In this document: piece by piece, positions 17,638 to 26,422 of the stretch
Position numbering within the stretch: position 1 is the stretch's first letter
How the letters are laid out: the number at the start of each line of letters is the position of its first letter
DNA from: Gammaproteobacteria bacterium
Lineage (GTDB): Bacteria; Pseudomonadota; Gammaproteobacteria; Steroidobacterales; Woeseiaceae
Assembly: GCA_013151645.1 (NCBI GenBank)
Contig: JAADHU010000076.1
Span: 1 to 37,863 of the forward strand
Length of the DNA: 37,863 bases
Reading direction: 5' to 3'
The notes under the pieces: model-generated
Told to the model about the DNA's origin: nothing
What the model saw: only the letters and a program-made list of their open reading frames with translations
Databases searched by the model: none
Made by a program: the position numbers and the translations under genes

Positions 17638-18270
17638 ATGAAAAACCATTCCAATGCTGGCAAGCATCTTGTTGCCATTCCTGTTCTGTTGCTCATTGCC
17701 GCCGTCGGCATTTTTGTGCTGCGTTCTTTTTTTGCCGAGCCTGAGACGACGACGCACGCCACCGTTTTGCCGTCAGCGGCTCCCTTGTCCGACTTCGAAA
17801 TGATGGACCAGGACGGCGAAATATTCGATAAGAGCTCGTTTCGGGGTCGCTGGAGCATGGTGTTTTTCGGCTTTACGAATTGCCCGGACATTTGTCCCGT
17901 TACGCTGCAGAAAATGGCGTCGGCTCGTCGCCGCATGGCCGAGGCCGATCCGAATGCCGTCTTGCCTGATATCGTTTTTGTCAGTGTTGACCCGGGCCGC
18001 GATACGCTAGCAACGATCGCTCAATACGTACAGGCTTTCGGCGACAATGTCATCGGAATCAGCGGCGATCCCGCCGAACTTTCGAAGCTCGCCCGAACGT
18101 TCGGCGTGTACTTTAATGTCACCCCTGCCGAGGGAGAGGCGTACGCGGTCGAACATTCCGCTGCCGTTGTTGTGGTCAATGACCGCGCAGAATTTCAGGC
18201 GGTGTTCAGTGCACCGCACGATGTTGACGCCTTCGTTCATGACATGTCACTCATTATCGCGGCAAAATGA
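17638..18270 (+). CDS. SCO1/SenC family copper chaperone
   Basis: A membrane-anchored thioredoxin-fold protein of 210 residues that delivers copper to the CuA centre of cytochrome c oxidase or keeps its cysteines reduced. An N-terminal helix at about 11-28 anchors it to the periplasmic side. The copper site is present: Cys82 and Cys86 in NCPDICP and His173 in VEHSAA. No clear Shine-Dalgarno precedes the ATG. The next gene starts inside its stop codon (ATGA, 18267-18270), so translation is coupled. No oxidase genes are in the window. Confidence 0.94.
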   Translation: MKNHSNAGKHLVAIPVLLLIAAVGIFVLRSFFAEPETTTHATVLPSAAPLSDFEMMDQDGEIFDKSSFRGRWSMVFFGFTNCPDICPVTLQKMASARRRMAEADPNAVLPDIVFVSVDPGRDTLATIAQYVQAFGDNVIGISGDPAELSKLARTFGVYFNVTPAEGEAYAVEHSAAVVVVNDRAEFQAVFSAPHDVDAFVHDMSLIIAAK

Positions 18271-18716
18271 AGTCCCTCGTACTGACGGTGTTTTTTTCGC
18301 TCGCGATTGCCGGCTGTGACGAGAGTGTCGGCCCGGCGCTTGAAATCAGTGACGCCGCGGTGTTCGCCGCATTGCCCGGCACCCGTGCCGCAGTCGGCTA
18401 CATGACGATCAGGAATAATTCCCGTACCGATATTGTCATCACGTCCATTAGCAGTCCGCAGTTCGCATCGATCAGCGTACACGAGACGAAGATCACCGAT
18501 GGCGTCGCGCGAATGACGATGCTCAGGTCACTATTGGTTCCCGCGCGTTCCGCGTTAGTTCTGGGCGACGGTGGCCTGCACATCATGCTGATGGATCCGC
18601 TGCGTGCGGTAGGACCGGATCAGCCGGTCTCGCTGCATTTTAACTACGACGTTGCCGGGCTCGTCATTGTCAGCACCACCGTACAGTCAAGATTCGACCA
18701 TGACACAACAGGCTGA
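18267..18716 (+). CDS. PCuAC-type periplasmic copper chaperone (DUF461), probable lipoprotein
   Basis: A 149-residue copper(I) chaperone that cooperates with SCO proteins in CuA loading. The lipobox LAIAGC (cysteine 17) predicts a lipoprotein. The family motif H-x10-M-x21-H-x-M is exact: His72, Met83, His105, Met107. It overlaps the SCO gene by 4 bp and its end overlaps psd by 17 bp, so the three genes form a tightly packed message. Confidence 0.93.
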   Translation: MKSLVLTVFFSLAIAGCDESVGPALEISDAAVFAALPGTRAAVGYMTIRNNSRTDIVITSISSPQFASISVHETKITDGVARMTMLRSLLVPARSALVLGDGGLHIMLMDPLRAVGPDQPVSLHFNYDVAGLVIVSTTVQSRFDHDTTG

Positions 18717-19602
18717 CAACGCGCAGGGCGAATTGCCCTTCTGGGCACCCGCCTTCGTGGCTTTACAATACCTGCTGCCCAAGTATTGGCTGACCGCACT
18801 GATTTATCGACTCGCCCGGGTTCGACAACAATCGGTTAAGAATTTTTTGATCCGAAAGTTCGTCTGGCTTTACAACGTTGACATCGAAGAAGCGGAAAAA
18901 GACGTGCCCGACGGATACGTTTCGTTCAACGAGTTCTTTACGCGAAAGCTCGCGACAGGCAGTCGCGCGCTCGATACATCGCCCTCAGTGCTGGTGTCAC
19001 CCGCCGATGGGATATTGAGCGCGGCCGGCACCATTCACCGCGGCGAAATATTCCAGGCCAAGGGCAGGACTTATTCGTTACGCGACCTGCTGGCGACAAA
19101 TACTGACGAGGCCGATCGGTTTATTGACGGCTCGTTCGCCACCGTGTACCTGGCGCCGTACCACTACCATCGCGTCCACGCCCCGGTCGCCGGGGAATTG
19201 ATAACGGCGCGCTATGTACCGGGTGATCTCTTCAGTGTTAATGCGATGACCGCCTCGCGCGTGCCGCGACTATTCGCCCGCAACGAACGCCTGGTCTGTC
19301 ACTTTAAAACGGCGTTCGGACCAATGGTGGTGATCTTTGTTGGCGCATTGAATGTCGGCAGCATCACCACGCCCTGGAGTGGCGAAATTCGCCCGAGAAA
19401 AACGGGTATGGTCGAAGAAATTGTGTCACCACCGTCTGTTTCCAAAACTGTCCGCAAGGGCGATCTCCTCGGTTGGTTCAACATGGGATCGACCGTTATT
19501 GTGCTTTTGTCACCCGGAAGCGGTGCCTGGACAGAGCAACTCGAGCAGGGACAACGACTCCGCATGGGAGAGGCGATGGGCGAACTTGTCGCCAGCAAAT
19601 GA
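18700..19602 (+). CDS. psd: Phosphatidylserine decarboxylase Psd (proenzyme)
   Basis: Pyruvoyl enzyme that decarboxylates phosphatidylserine to phosphatidylethanolamine at the inner membrane. The self-cleavage site is MGST, with Gly263-Ser264 becoming the alpha-subunit pyruvoyl group; E. coli has LGST. The Asp-His partners are in SPADGIL and YHYHRVHAP. The start at 18700 (MTQQADN) gives 300 residues and lies inside the end of the chaperone gene; the longer reading from 18652 lacks family support. It ends in an ATGA overlap with epmA. In Pseudomonas psd lies near fimX, as it does here. Confidence 0.95.
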   Translation: MTQQADNAQGELPFWAPAFVALQYLLPKYWLTALIYRLARVRQQSVKNFLIRKFVWLYNVDIEEAEKDVPDGYVSFNEFFTRKLATGSRALDTSPSVLVSPADGILSAAGTIHRGEIFQAKGRTYSLRDLLATNTDEADRFIDGSFATVYLAPYHYHRVHAPVAGELITARYVPGDLFSVNAMTASRVPRLFARNERLVCHFKTAFGPMVVIFVGALNVGSITTPWSGEIRPRKTGMVEEIVSPPSVSKTVRKGDLLGWFNMGSTVIVLLSPGSGAWTEQLEQGQRLRMGEAMGELVASK

Positions 19603-20582
19603 GTTTGACTGAAGACGTGTCGTGGAAACCCGTCGCAGGCGTCGCGGCGGCGCAGCAACGCGCACTCCTGCTGCAACGCGCACGGGATTTTTTTGCACAG
19701 AGAAACGTGCTTGAGATTGACACACCGATATTGGGCGAGGCGGCCGTATCCGATCCGGGTATTGAAAGCATAACGACGAAACTTGCCGTCGCGCCGGCCA
19801 GGGACTTTTATCTCCAGACCTCGCCGGAGTTTTACATGAAGCGGCTCCTGGCCGCCGGGTTTCCCGATATATTCGAGATCGGTAAAGTCTTCCGCGATGC
19901 TGAGCTTGGTCGTGTTCACCAGCCGGAATTTACGCTGGTCGAATGGTATAGGCTGGATGTCGAACTCGAAGCAATCATTCAGGAGGCCGTGGACTTTATC
20001 GGCGCACTGGTTGATTCATCGATAAGTGTGGGCACGGTCGATCGCTTCAGCTACCGCGACGCGTTTCGACACTTTACTGACATTGATCCGATGTCGACCA
20101 GCATGGAGCAGTTGCTTGATCACCTTGATGCCGACCGGAATCTGCGGACCTCGATGGGAGGCTCTGTCGATGCTTGTCTTGACCTGATAATGGCAACGCA
20201 AGTTGCGCCGCAGTTCAACAAGGATCGGCTAACCGTCGTACAGCATTACCCGGCCAGTCAGGCGGCGCTGGCCCGACTCTGCCCGGACAACGCTGCAGTA
20301 GCAGACCGCTTCGAAGTGTTTTTCGGTTCCCTCGAACTTGCCAATGGCTATGTCGAACTAACCGACGTTGCTGAACAGCGCCGTCGGTGCACCGTCGATC
20401 AGAACGAGCGCAGAACGAACAATGCGCCCGTTCGACCGCTGGACGAAAAATTTATGGCATCGCTTGAGTCCGGATTGCCCGCCTGCGCCGGCGTTGCGGT
20501 CGGATTCGACCGGCTGCTGATGATCCACGCCGATACCAACGATATTCGAGACGTACGGCATTTCCCGATCGAGATCTCGTAA
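19599..20582 (+). CDS. epmA: EF-P lysine lysyltransferase EpmA (PoxA/GenX)
   Basis: A truncated class II lysyl-tRNA synthetase-like enzyme that attaches (R)-beta-lysine to Lys34 of elongation factor P. The 327-residue protein lacks the anticodon-binding domain of LysS. The class II motifs are visible: FEIGKVFRDAELGRVHQPEFT (motif 2 region, quoted in two parts: FEIGKVFRDAE and HQPEFTLVEWYR) and GVAVGFDRLLMI near the C-terminus (motif 3). The ATG at 19599 overlaps the psd stop as ATGA; a longer frame from 19473 lies inside psd and is rejected. The target gene efp is 0.5 kb downstream on the opposite strand. EpmB is not in the window. Confidence 0.95.
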   Translation: MSLTEDVSWKPVAGVAAAQQRALLLQRARDFFAQRNVLEIDTPILGEAAVSDPGIESITTKLAVAPARDFYLQTSPEFYMKRLLAAGFPDIFEIGKVFRDAELGRVHQPEFTLVEWYRLDVELEAIIQEAVDFIGALVDSSISVGTVDRFSYRDAFRHFTDIDPMSTSMEQLLDHLDADRNLRTSMGGSVDACLDLIMATQVAPQFNKDRLTVVQHYPASQAALARLCPDNAAVADRFEVFFGSLELANGYVELTDVAEQRRRCTVDQNERRTNNAPVRPLDEKFMASLESGLPACAGVAVGFDRLLMIHADTNDIRDVRHFPIEIS

Positions 20583-21077
20583 ATGATGAAACCCGTTTCC
20601 ATCAACTACCGCGCCCTGAATGAACAACTGGTTGCACTACTGGCCGGCGAATCCGATCCGCTTGCCAACGCTGCCAATTTCGTCGGCTTTCTTTTTAGCG
20701 AGATAACTGCGATCAACTGGCTCGGTATTTACGTCTTGCGCGGCGGCGAATTGGTGCTCGGCCCGTTCCAGGGTCGTCCTGCCTGCGTAAGAATTCCAAT
20801 TGGCCGTGGCGTTTGCGGCACGGCTGCTGAAAAACAGCAAACGCTCCGCGTCGCGGACGTGCATGCGTTCGAGGGCCATATTGCTTGCGACGCCGCATCC
20901 AGATCGGAAATCGTTGTACCGTTCATCGCCGACGGTCGACTGTTGGGCGTGCTTGACATTGACAGTCCCCACACTGATCGATTCAGCGAGGCCGACCAGC
21001 AGGGAATTGAGAATTTCTGCGCTACTTTTGTTTGCGCGCTTGAACGCAACGAGTTGCGTCTACCCGACTTTATTTAA
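20583..21077 (+). CDS. msrC: Free methionine-(R)-sulfoxide reductase (GAF-domain fRMsr)
   Basis: A single GAF domain of 164 residues that reduces free L-methionine-R-sulfoxide. The three conserved cysteines are Cys68, Cys78 and Cys102, with the same spacing as E. coli YebR/MsrC (10 and 24 residues). The ATG directly follows the epmA stop with no gap, and a second ATG follows at once (MMKP), so the exact start may be 3 nt later. The gene closes the SCO-PCuAC-psd-epmA-msrC run and overlaps the 3' end of convergent efp by 8 bp. Confidence 0.92.
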   Translation: MMKPVSINYRALNEQLVALLAGESDPLANAANFVGFLFSEITAINWLGIYVLRGGELVLGPFQGRPACVRIPIGRGVCGTAAEKQQTLRVADVHAFEGHIACDAASRSEIVVPFIADGRLLGVLDIDSPHTDRFSEADQQGIENFCATFVCALERNELRLPDFI

Positions 21078-21636
21078 CACGAGATACATAATCACCGGAT
21101 CTCGTATCCACACGTATCGTTTCGCCCTGCTCTACAAAAAGTGGTACCCGCACCACCGCACCGGTCACAAGCGTCGCCGGCTTGACGCCACCGCTCGCCG
21201 TATCCCCGCGAACGCCGGGATCCGTCTCAACAATCTCAAGCTCAACGAAATTGGGCGGCGCAACAAGGAGCGGAGAACCATTCCAGAGCGTTATCTGGCA
21301 AACATCCTGCTCCTTGAGCCAGTTTTTCGCATCGCTCACCGCTTTCTCATCGGCCGCGTACTGCTCGAACGTATCGGGCATCATGAAATGCCAGAATTCT
21401 CCATCCGCATACAAATACTGCATGTCTGTATCGACGACATCCGCCGCCTCTACGCTCTCGCCGGACTTGAATGTCTTGTCAACCGTCCGCCCTGTTTTCA
21501 GATTCTTGATGCGCGTACGGTTGAATGCCTGACCTTTGCCCGGCTTTACAAATTCGTTGTCGACAATGATAAAAGGATCACCATCAAGGATTATCCGCAA
21601 ACCGGAGCGAAATTCATTTGTGTTGTAACTGGCCAT
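21070..21636 (-). CDS. efp: Translation elongation factor P
   Basis: Relieves ribosome stalling at polyproline stretches. The 188-residue protein has the three-domain length and the loop VKPGKGQAF with Lys34, the residue beta-lysylated by Epm[14 protein letters not shown] near 153-165 is the usual domain III signature. It converges on msrC; both stop codons lie within 8 bp, so neither gene has a separate terminator. The upstream 288 bp are shared with the divergent FimX-like gene. Confidence 0.97.
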   Translation of the reverse strand: MASYNTNEFRSGLRIILDGDPFIIVDNEFVKPGKGQAFNRTRIKNLKTGRTVDKTFKSGESVEAADVVDTDMQYLYADGEFWHFMMPDTFEQYAADEKAVSDAKNWLKEQDVCQITLWNGSPLLVAPPNFVELEIVETDPGVRGDTASGGVKPATLVTGAVVRVPLFVEQGETIRVDTRSGDYVSRVK

Positions 21637-21924
21637 AGATTTTTCCCGATTCGCTTTCCGTAATGGTTAGCTTTTGTGTTATGTGAAGTATCTTCAAAAA
21701 GCGGCGATATCATACCCGTTCCCGCTGTCGCACGGAACATACCGCCAAAATACTGTCGGGAATCTCACCGGACGGCGTCACAATGAACACACTGCAACAA
21801 GATGCGCTAATAACTTGAATCCTGTCACGCTTTTGAACATGCAACAGGGACGCCGTTGGTACGGTTGGTTAGACTGGCCAAATGCTCAATCAGATGACCC
21901 GCCCGGTCCATCCAGGTTTCTAAA
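21637..21924. other. Divergent intergenic region, efp / FimX-like gene
   Basis: These 288 bp must hold the promoters of efp (leftward) and probably of the FimX-like gene (rightward). I found no well-matched -35/-10 pair with normal spacing in either direction and no plausible small gene. A purine-rich GGGAAAA precedes the efp ATG. Confidence 0.4.
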
Positions 21925-24024
21925 TTGCAGGAACATCAAAAGGTATCAATTGCAGTTCTGACGAAAGATCAGGACGATGTGGAACTCGTCAACGGCACTT
22001 TGCGCGATGCGGGTCATGCGGCGCATTGTCACTGGATCGAAACAACTGAAGCTCTTGGCCGGCTGTTACACGACAACCGGATCGAGCTGATTATCCACAA
22101 TTGCGACACCTACAAAGAAACCATACGTCAGGTCATCAAACAAAAAGACGCCTACCAGCCTGAAGTACCGGTGTTGGCAATGCAACAAAGTGTCGACGAG
22201 TCACACATTCTGGATGCGATGAAACAGGGTGCCTGCGACCTGGTTTCAAGCAGCAACAGGGAGCGACTACACACTGTCGTAACACGCGAATTGCGTTCGT
22301 TTAGAATTGAATGCGCGCTCAATTCGACGTTGCAATCCGCAACCACCTATCGCAAGCAGCTCTTCGACTACATGGAGGGATCCAGCAGCGCTATCGCTTA
22401 CGTTCAGGAGGGTATCATTACCAGTGCCAATCGTGCCTGGCTCGAGTTGTTCGAGTCGGCCAGCCGCGATGATGTCATCGGCCTGCCATTGATGGATAAT
22501 TTCCTGACGGAAAGTCAGGCTGCTGTAAAAGGTGCGATTATCGCCACTTTGAAAAGGAAATGGCAGCTCGGCGAAAAGCTGGTCGCGAAATCCAGACTGA
22601 GTGCAGCGGAACCGACCACCCTTGAATTGGATTTTCAGCTGGCTGAATTCGACGACGGACCGCACGTACAGATCCGCATCGCGCCACCGGAAAAACCGCC
22701 CGAAGAACCGACCAAGCTCGTCCATGAGGCGCTAAAGCGGGATCCGACGACGCTCTTCTTCCACCGTGCACAATTTGTTGAAAGGATAACCAAACGGCTA
22801 TCCCGAAAACCGGCCTCGGGACTTCACGTTCTGGTGTATATCAAGCCGGATGACTTTTCCCGGATCGCCGACAAGGTTGGTCTGATTGCTTCGGAAGAAG
22901 TCCTCGCTGTATTGGCCGAGGAAGTGCGCAAACGACTGCATCCGCGCGATGTCGCGGGTCGATTTGAGGGCACAACCATTATGGCCTTGCTTGAACGCGG
23001 CAACGAACGCGATGCAGAGGCATGGGCCCGCCAGTTGGTCGAGCACATTCATGACTGTGATTTCGAAATCGATGGCAAGGAAATCCGTCTGACTTGCACG
23101 ATCGGTGTCTGTGCCGCAAACGGTATATTCGAGAACATGGATGAACTCATCTCAGCCGTCGCCGCTGCGCACAAGCAGGGCAGGAAGGCTGGCGGCAATA
23201 CCACCGCTATGAGTGAAGCGAAAGACGAAGACACGAAACTCCGGCGACACGATGCGCTTTGGATCAAGCGCATTAATTCGGCACTCAAAGACGATCGATT
23301 CCGGCTCGCACAGTTGCCAATCGCCGGCCTGCGTAGCGAGTCGTCAGGCATGTGTGACATGCTGGTGCGCATGGTAGACGAACAAGGTGATGCCATCATC
23401 CCGTCCGAGTTCCTGCCTGCTGCCGAGCGTAACAATCTCATGAAAACCATCGATCGCTGGATTATCACGGCCTCCATTGAGTTTTGTGCGACTCAAAATT
23501 CGGAGCGAGTGTTTGTGCGATTGTCACAGCAATCGCTTCAGGACCTTACGCTGGTCGACTGGATGAAATCGGAATTCGAGAAACGGTCGGTCAAACCAGA
23601 CAAACTATGTGTGCAGGTGGCCGAAAGAACGGCTGCACGATTTATCAAACCGTTGACAAAAATGGCCGAACAATTCCGCCAGTTGGGTGTCGGGCTTGCG
23701 CTCGAGCATTTTGCAGCGGACCAGGGTCGATTCCAGATCCTCGACATCCTCAAGCCGGATTACATCAAGATCGATGGCGAGCTGATGCATTCGTTAATGA
23801 CGGACACAGCCGTTCAGGACAGCGTCCGCAACGTCGTAGCCGCCGCCAATCAGCGGCAGATCCAGACCATTGCCGAACGAGTAGAAAATGCCAATGAAAT
23901 GGCCGTGCTTTTCCAGATTGGCATTCATTACATGCAGGGTCATTACGTGCACGAACCGGAAGTTGTCCTGCAGGAACACGTCGATGTCGTGCAGACAAGC
24001 CTTGAGGCGATCGCCCGACGGTAG
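21925..24024 (+). CDS. FimX-like REC-PAS-GGDEF-EAL protein with degenerate active sites
   Basis: A 699-residue protein, nearly the length of Pseudomonas FimX (about 690). Domains: receiver-like 1-125, with the phosphoacceptor replaced (ELIIHNCD); PAS-like about 140-265; GGDEF about 285-425; EAL about 440-690. The GGDEF motif is reduced to RFEGTTIMALL and EAL to MCDMLVRM; DDFG reads EHFAAD, and AEGVE reads AERVE. KIDGEL is kept. It is therefore probably a c-di-GMP-binding effector rather than an enzyme. TTG at 21925 is taken as start because a stop lies in frame at 21895 and AGG stands 8 nt upstream; it is an uncommon start. The next gene encodes a FimV-like protein and psd is nearby, supporting a type IV pilus role. 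Confidence 0.85.
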   Translation: MQEHQKVSIAVLTKDQDDVELVNGTLRDAGHAAHCHWIETTEALGRLLHDNRIELIIHNCDTYKETIRQVIKQKDAYQPEVPVLAMQQSVDESHILDAMKQGACDLVSSSNRERLHTVVTRELRSFRIECALNSTLQSATTYRKQLFDYMEGSSSAIAYVQEGIITSANRAWLELFESASRDDVIGLPLMDNFLTESQAAVKGAIIATLKRKWQLGEKLVAKSRLSAAEPTTLELDFQLAEFDDGPHVQIRIAPPEKPPEEPTKLVHEALKRDPTTLFFHRAQFVERITKRLSRKPASGLHVLVYIKPDDFSRIADKVGLIASEEVLAVLAEEVRKRLHPRDVAGRFEGTTIMALLERGNERDAEAWARQLVEHIHDCDFEIDGKEIRLTCTIGVCAANGIFENMDELISAVAAAHKQGRKAGGNTTAMSEAKDEDTKLRRHDALWIKRINSALKDDRFRLAQLPIAGLRSESSGMCDMLVRMVDEQGDAIIPSEFLPAAERNNLMKTIDRWIITASIEFCATQNSERVFVRLSQQSLQDLTLVDWMKSEFEKRSVKPDKLCVQVAERTAARFIKPLTKMAEQFRQLGVGLALEHFAADQGRFQILDILKPDYIKIDGELMHSLMTDTAVQDSVRNVVAAANQRQIQTIAERVENANEMAVLFQIGIHYMQGHYVHEPEVVLQEHVDVVQTSLEAIARR

Positions 24025-24043
24025 AGTCACCGCACTCACAAAC

Positions 24044-24067
24044 ACCGCAGCAGGACGCGCCTGCGGT
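24044..24067. other. Small hairpin after the FimX-like gene
   Basis: ACCGCAG (24044-24050) and CTGCGGT (24061-24067) are perfect complements around a 10-nt loop, 20 bp after the stop codon. No T-run follows on the plus strand, so it is not a standard intrinsic terminator; partial termination or mRNA end protection is possible. Confidence 0.45.
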
Positions 24068-24106
24068 CGATTGGGAGGATTAAGTAAAACCCGGTGACCG
24101 GCAAAC

Positions 24107-24122
24107 TGTGAGTGGTATCACA
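24107..24122. promoter_or_regulatory. CRP/Vfr-type operator
   Basis: TGTGA (24107-24111), six bases, then TCACA (24118-24122): a perfect match to the CRP core palindrome, flanked by AAC and TTT as in strong sites. A candidate -10 TAGAAT follows at 24168-24173 with no good -35 box, as expected of activator-dependent promoters. The palindrome centre is about 65 bp before the implied start, roughly a class I position. It should control the FimV-like gene. Confidence 0.65.
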
Positions 24123-24307
24123 TTTCATTTCGCCTACGACTTCCTGTCCGCGGCGATCCGCTAAACATAGAATAGGCACACATACAGCGTTAGCGGTATT
24201 CGCTACAGTCGTCAAGATATCGAAACTCAACCTGGCGTGCCAGCGGCGAATTGCCGCCGCGACACGCACGGCGAGAGTTCGGAAGAACGGATGCGGAGAT
24301 CAGGATT

Positions 24308-26422
24308 GTGACAGCGACATCAGGCATAAACAGGCGCCACGAAAACCCCCGGCGATCCGGGAAGACTTCCGGCAGGAACAACAGGCGGCTACTGCCAGCG
24401 CTTATCGCAGGCAGCGCCTGTGGGCTGATAGCCGGTCCGGTATCGGCGCTCCAGCTTGGCGACCTCGAGGTTCAATCGACCCTGGGGCAGCCGTTGCGGG
24501 CCAGTATCGCATTCGCATTGAACCCGAACGAACAGCTTTTCGATCACTGCATTCGCCTCGGGTCGGGAAAATCACCCGACGGCCTGCCGAGGCTGAACAA
24601 CACATCGTTGTCAGTTGCGAACGGTACCATCATGCTCACCGGTACCTCGCCTTTGCGCGAGCCTATGCTTGCTGTGCAGATAACAGTCAATTGTTCCTAT
24701 ACGGCCAACCTGACGCGTTCCTACACAGTGATGCTCGATCCGGCTCGTCATGCCGCCAAGACGGTAGTCGATGAACCTGTTGCGGTACCCGTCTCTGCGA
24801 CGCCGCTGATCAACCGTGACCGGGCGAGTGTCGTGCCGAGTGGCGAAACAGTGCCAATTCAATTGAGTACCACATACACCGTACGAGTCGGCGATACCTT
24901 GTCCGGCATTGCCACCCGCATCGAGAATCGCCCGATTGGATTGTGGCCTGCCGTCAACGCCATATTCATAGCGAACCCGCATGCCTTCATTAACGGCGAC
25001 ATCAACCTGATGAAAGCCGGCAGTCAAATTGCAATTCCCAGCCTGGACAACGTCACCGCACCGGTTTTGAGCAGCAACGAAATTGTACCCGAGCCTGTCG
25101 CCGCGATTGCCGAAACAACGTCGGCGACATCCGGCGTATATCCAGGCTACGTTGCCGAAGCGACGGCAACAGCAACGGCCGCACAATCGGCGACGCAGCC
25201 GTCGGTGGAGCTGATCAATGAAATCCCCTCCAATGAGACAACGCTCACCGAAATCACGGATACATCCTTCGTAACCTCCATACAGCCAGGCGACATATCA
25301 GTGGGTGCCGACGCTGCATTTGTCTCACCCGTTGAAACGAATTCCGCGGAGTCGACCATCGAGCCTCTCGCTGCATCCGCCGAACCACAACTGCCGACAC
25401 CGGTTTCGACAAGAGACCTGGGCACAAACGACAATTGGTCATGGATGTTCTGGCTCGCCGGTTCGGGCGTAGCCCTCATACTTGGACTTCTACTGTTCGG
25501 CCGCAGCCTGCGCGCCAGGTTCGGCTCTGTTGCCGTTGGTGCGGCTGCTGAGCCGCTCATCCGGGACGATGATGAAACGGCGCGCAACGAAGCGCTCAGC
25601 GAGGTCGATTTCCCGATTCAGGATACGAATTCGGCACAGGATGACTACATACTGGACGCCGACCTCGGCGCTGGAACCGGCTTGAATGACAGCGCCGATA
25701 TCGACGTTGCCGAGGACTTCGGTTTCTCCTCCAACGGTGAGGCCGAGAGTGAGCTGGACATGGTTCTGCCGGAGGAATCCGGCCAGGAAGCTGACACGCA
25801 GTCGACCGATATCATTCCGCCACGACGTGTAGAGGAAGCCTCGATTCTTGTCGAAGAAAAGCTGCCTGGCGCCGACGATGACTATGACTTGTCAATGATC
25901 GTTGACGCAACCAAGCAATATCCGGGCGATGACGCGTCAACCGAAAAAGACCTGCAAGCCGTTCCGTTCGACATGGCATCCGACGAAGATTTCGATGTTG
26001 ACTGCACGCTGGACAACCAATTCAGCCTGGATACGCTGGAACAGGACTACGAGGACGAGTTGACGGCCACCCACGCAGCTAATCTGGAAATCGAAAAAGC
26101 GGCCGCCGAGCTTACGCTCCGATTGACCGATGCAGCCGATGACAAGACCACCGAGATGCCGAGCGGGGACCTTACTGCCGAAATGTCCACGGCCGAGCTT
26201 ACCGCCGAGATGCCCACTGCAGAGATTACCGCCGAAATCACTTCCGAGGTAACGGTCCAGATGCCCGGGACGGCGGCTGCCGAAAACGAAGAGTTCTCGA
26301 AACTGGATGATACCGGGTTCAATGACGAACTCACGGCGCAAATGCCCGCCACCGAAGGCGACGCAACCACAGAGATGGTGGTTGAATCAGCGATCGTGAA
26401 TACCCGAAAATCGACCGGCTAG
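24308..26422 (+). CDS. Second FimV-like LysM protein, lacking the C-terminal FimV/TPR domain
   Basis: A 704-residue bitopic protein. GTG at 24308 is chosen because GGAG lies 9 nt upstream; a TTG at 24251 adds an arginine-rich extension without support. In order: a long basic leader and signal peptide (about 1-46, cut near PVSA); FimV-type N-terminal domain ([16 protein letters not shown]); LysM about 188-245 ([13 protein letters not shown]); Thr/Ser/Glu-rich linker; transmembrane helix about 379-397; acidic cytoplasmic tail. The tail carries near-tandem [20 protein letters not shown] repeats (about 613-650). The C-terminal domain of true FimV is absent. It follows the FimX-like gene with a CRP/Vfr box between. 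Its stop shares CTAG with convergent parC. A polar or pilus role is inferred. Confidence 0.85.
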   Translation: MTATSGINRRHENPRRSGKTSGRNNRRLLPALIAGSACGLIAGPVSALQLGDLEVQSTLGQPLRASIAFALNPNEQLFDHCIRLGSGKSPDGLPRLNNTSLSVANGTIMLTGTSPLREPMLAVQITVNCSYTANLTRSYTVMLDPARHAAKTVVDEPVAVPVSATPLINRDRASVVPSGETVPIQLSTTYTVRVGDTLSGIATRIENRPIGLWPAVNAIFIANPHAFINGDINLMKAGSQIAIPSLDNVTAPVLSSNEIVPEPVAAIAETTSATSGVYPGYVAEATATATAAQSATQPSVELINEIPSNETTLTEITDTSFVTSIQPGDISVGADAAFVSPVETNSAESTIEPLAASAEPQLPTPVSTRDLGTNDNWSWMFWLAGSGVALILGLLLFGRSLRARFGSVAVGAAAEPLIRDDDETARNEALSEVDFPIQDTNSAQDDYILDADLGAGTGLNDSADIDVAEDFGFSSNGEAESELDMVLPEESGQEADTQSTDIIPPRRVEEASILVEEKLPGADDDYDLSMIVDATKQYPGDDASTEKDLQAVPFDMASDEDFDVDCTLDNQFSLDTLEQDYEDELTATHAANLEIEKAAAELTLRLTDAADDKTTEMPSGDLTAEMSTAELTAEMPTAEITAEITSEVTVQMPGTAAAENEEFSKLDDTGFNDELTAQMPATEGDATTEMVVESAIVNTRKSTG

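Noticed and set aside
21925-24024. Active diguanylate cyclase or phosphodiesterase
   Set aside because: GGDEF, EAL, DDFG and AEGVE motifs are all degraded, so binding without catalysis is more likely.
24044-24067. Intrinsic terminator after the FimX-like gene
   Set aside because: The stem is short (7 bp), the loop is 10 nt, and no T-run follows.
24251-24307. TTG start for the FimV-like gene
   Set aside because: It would add 19 mostly arginine-rich residues ahead of an already long leader; GTG at 24308 has GGAG 9 nt upstream.
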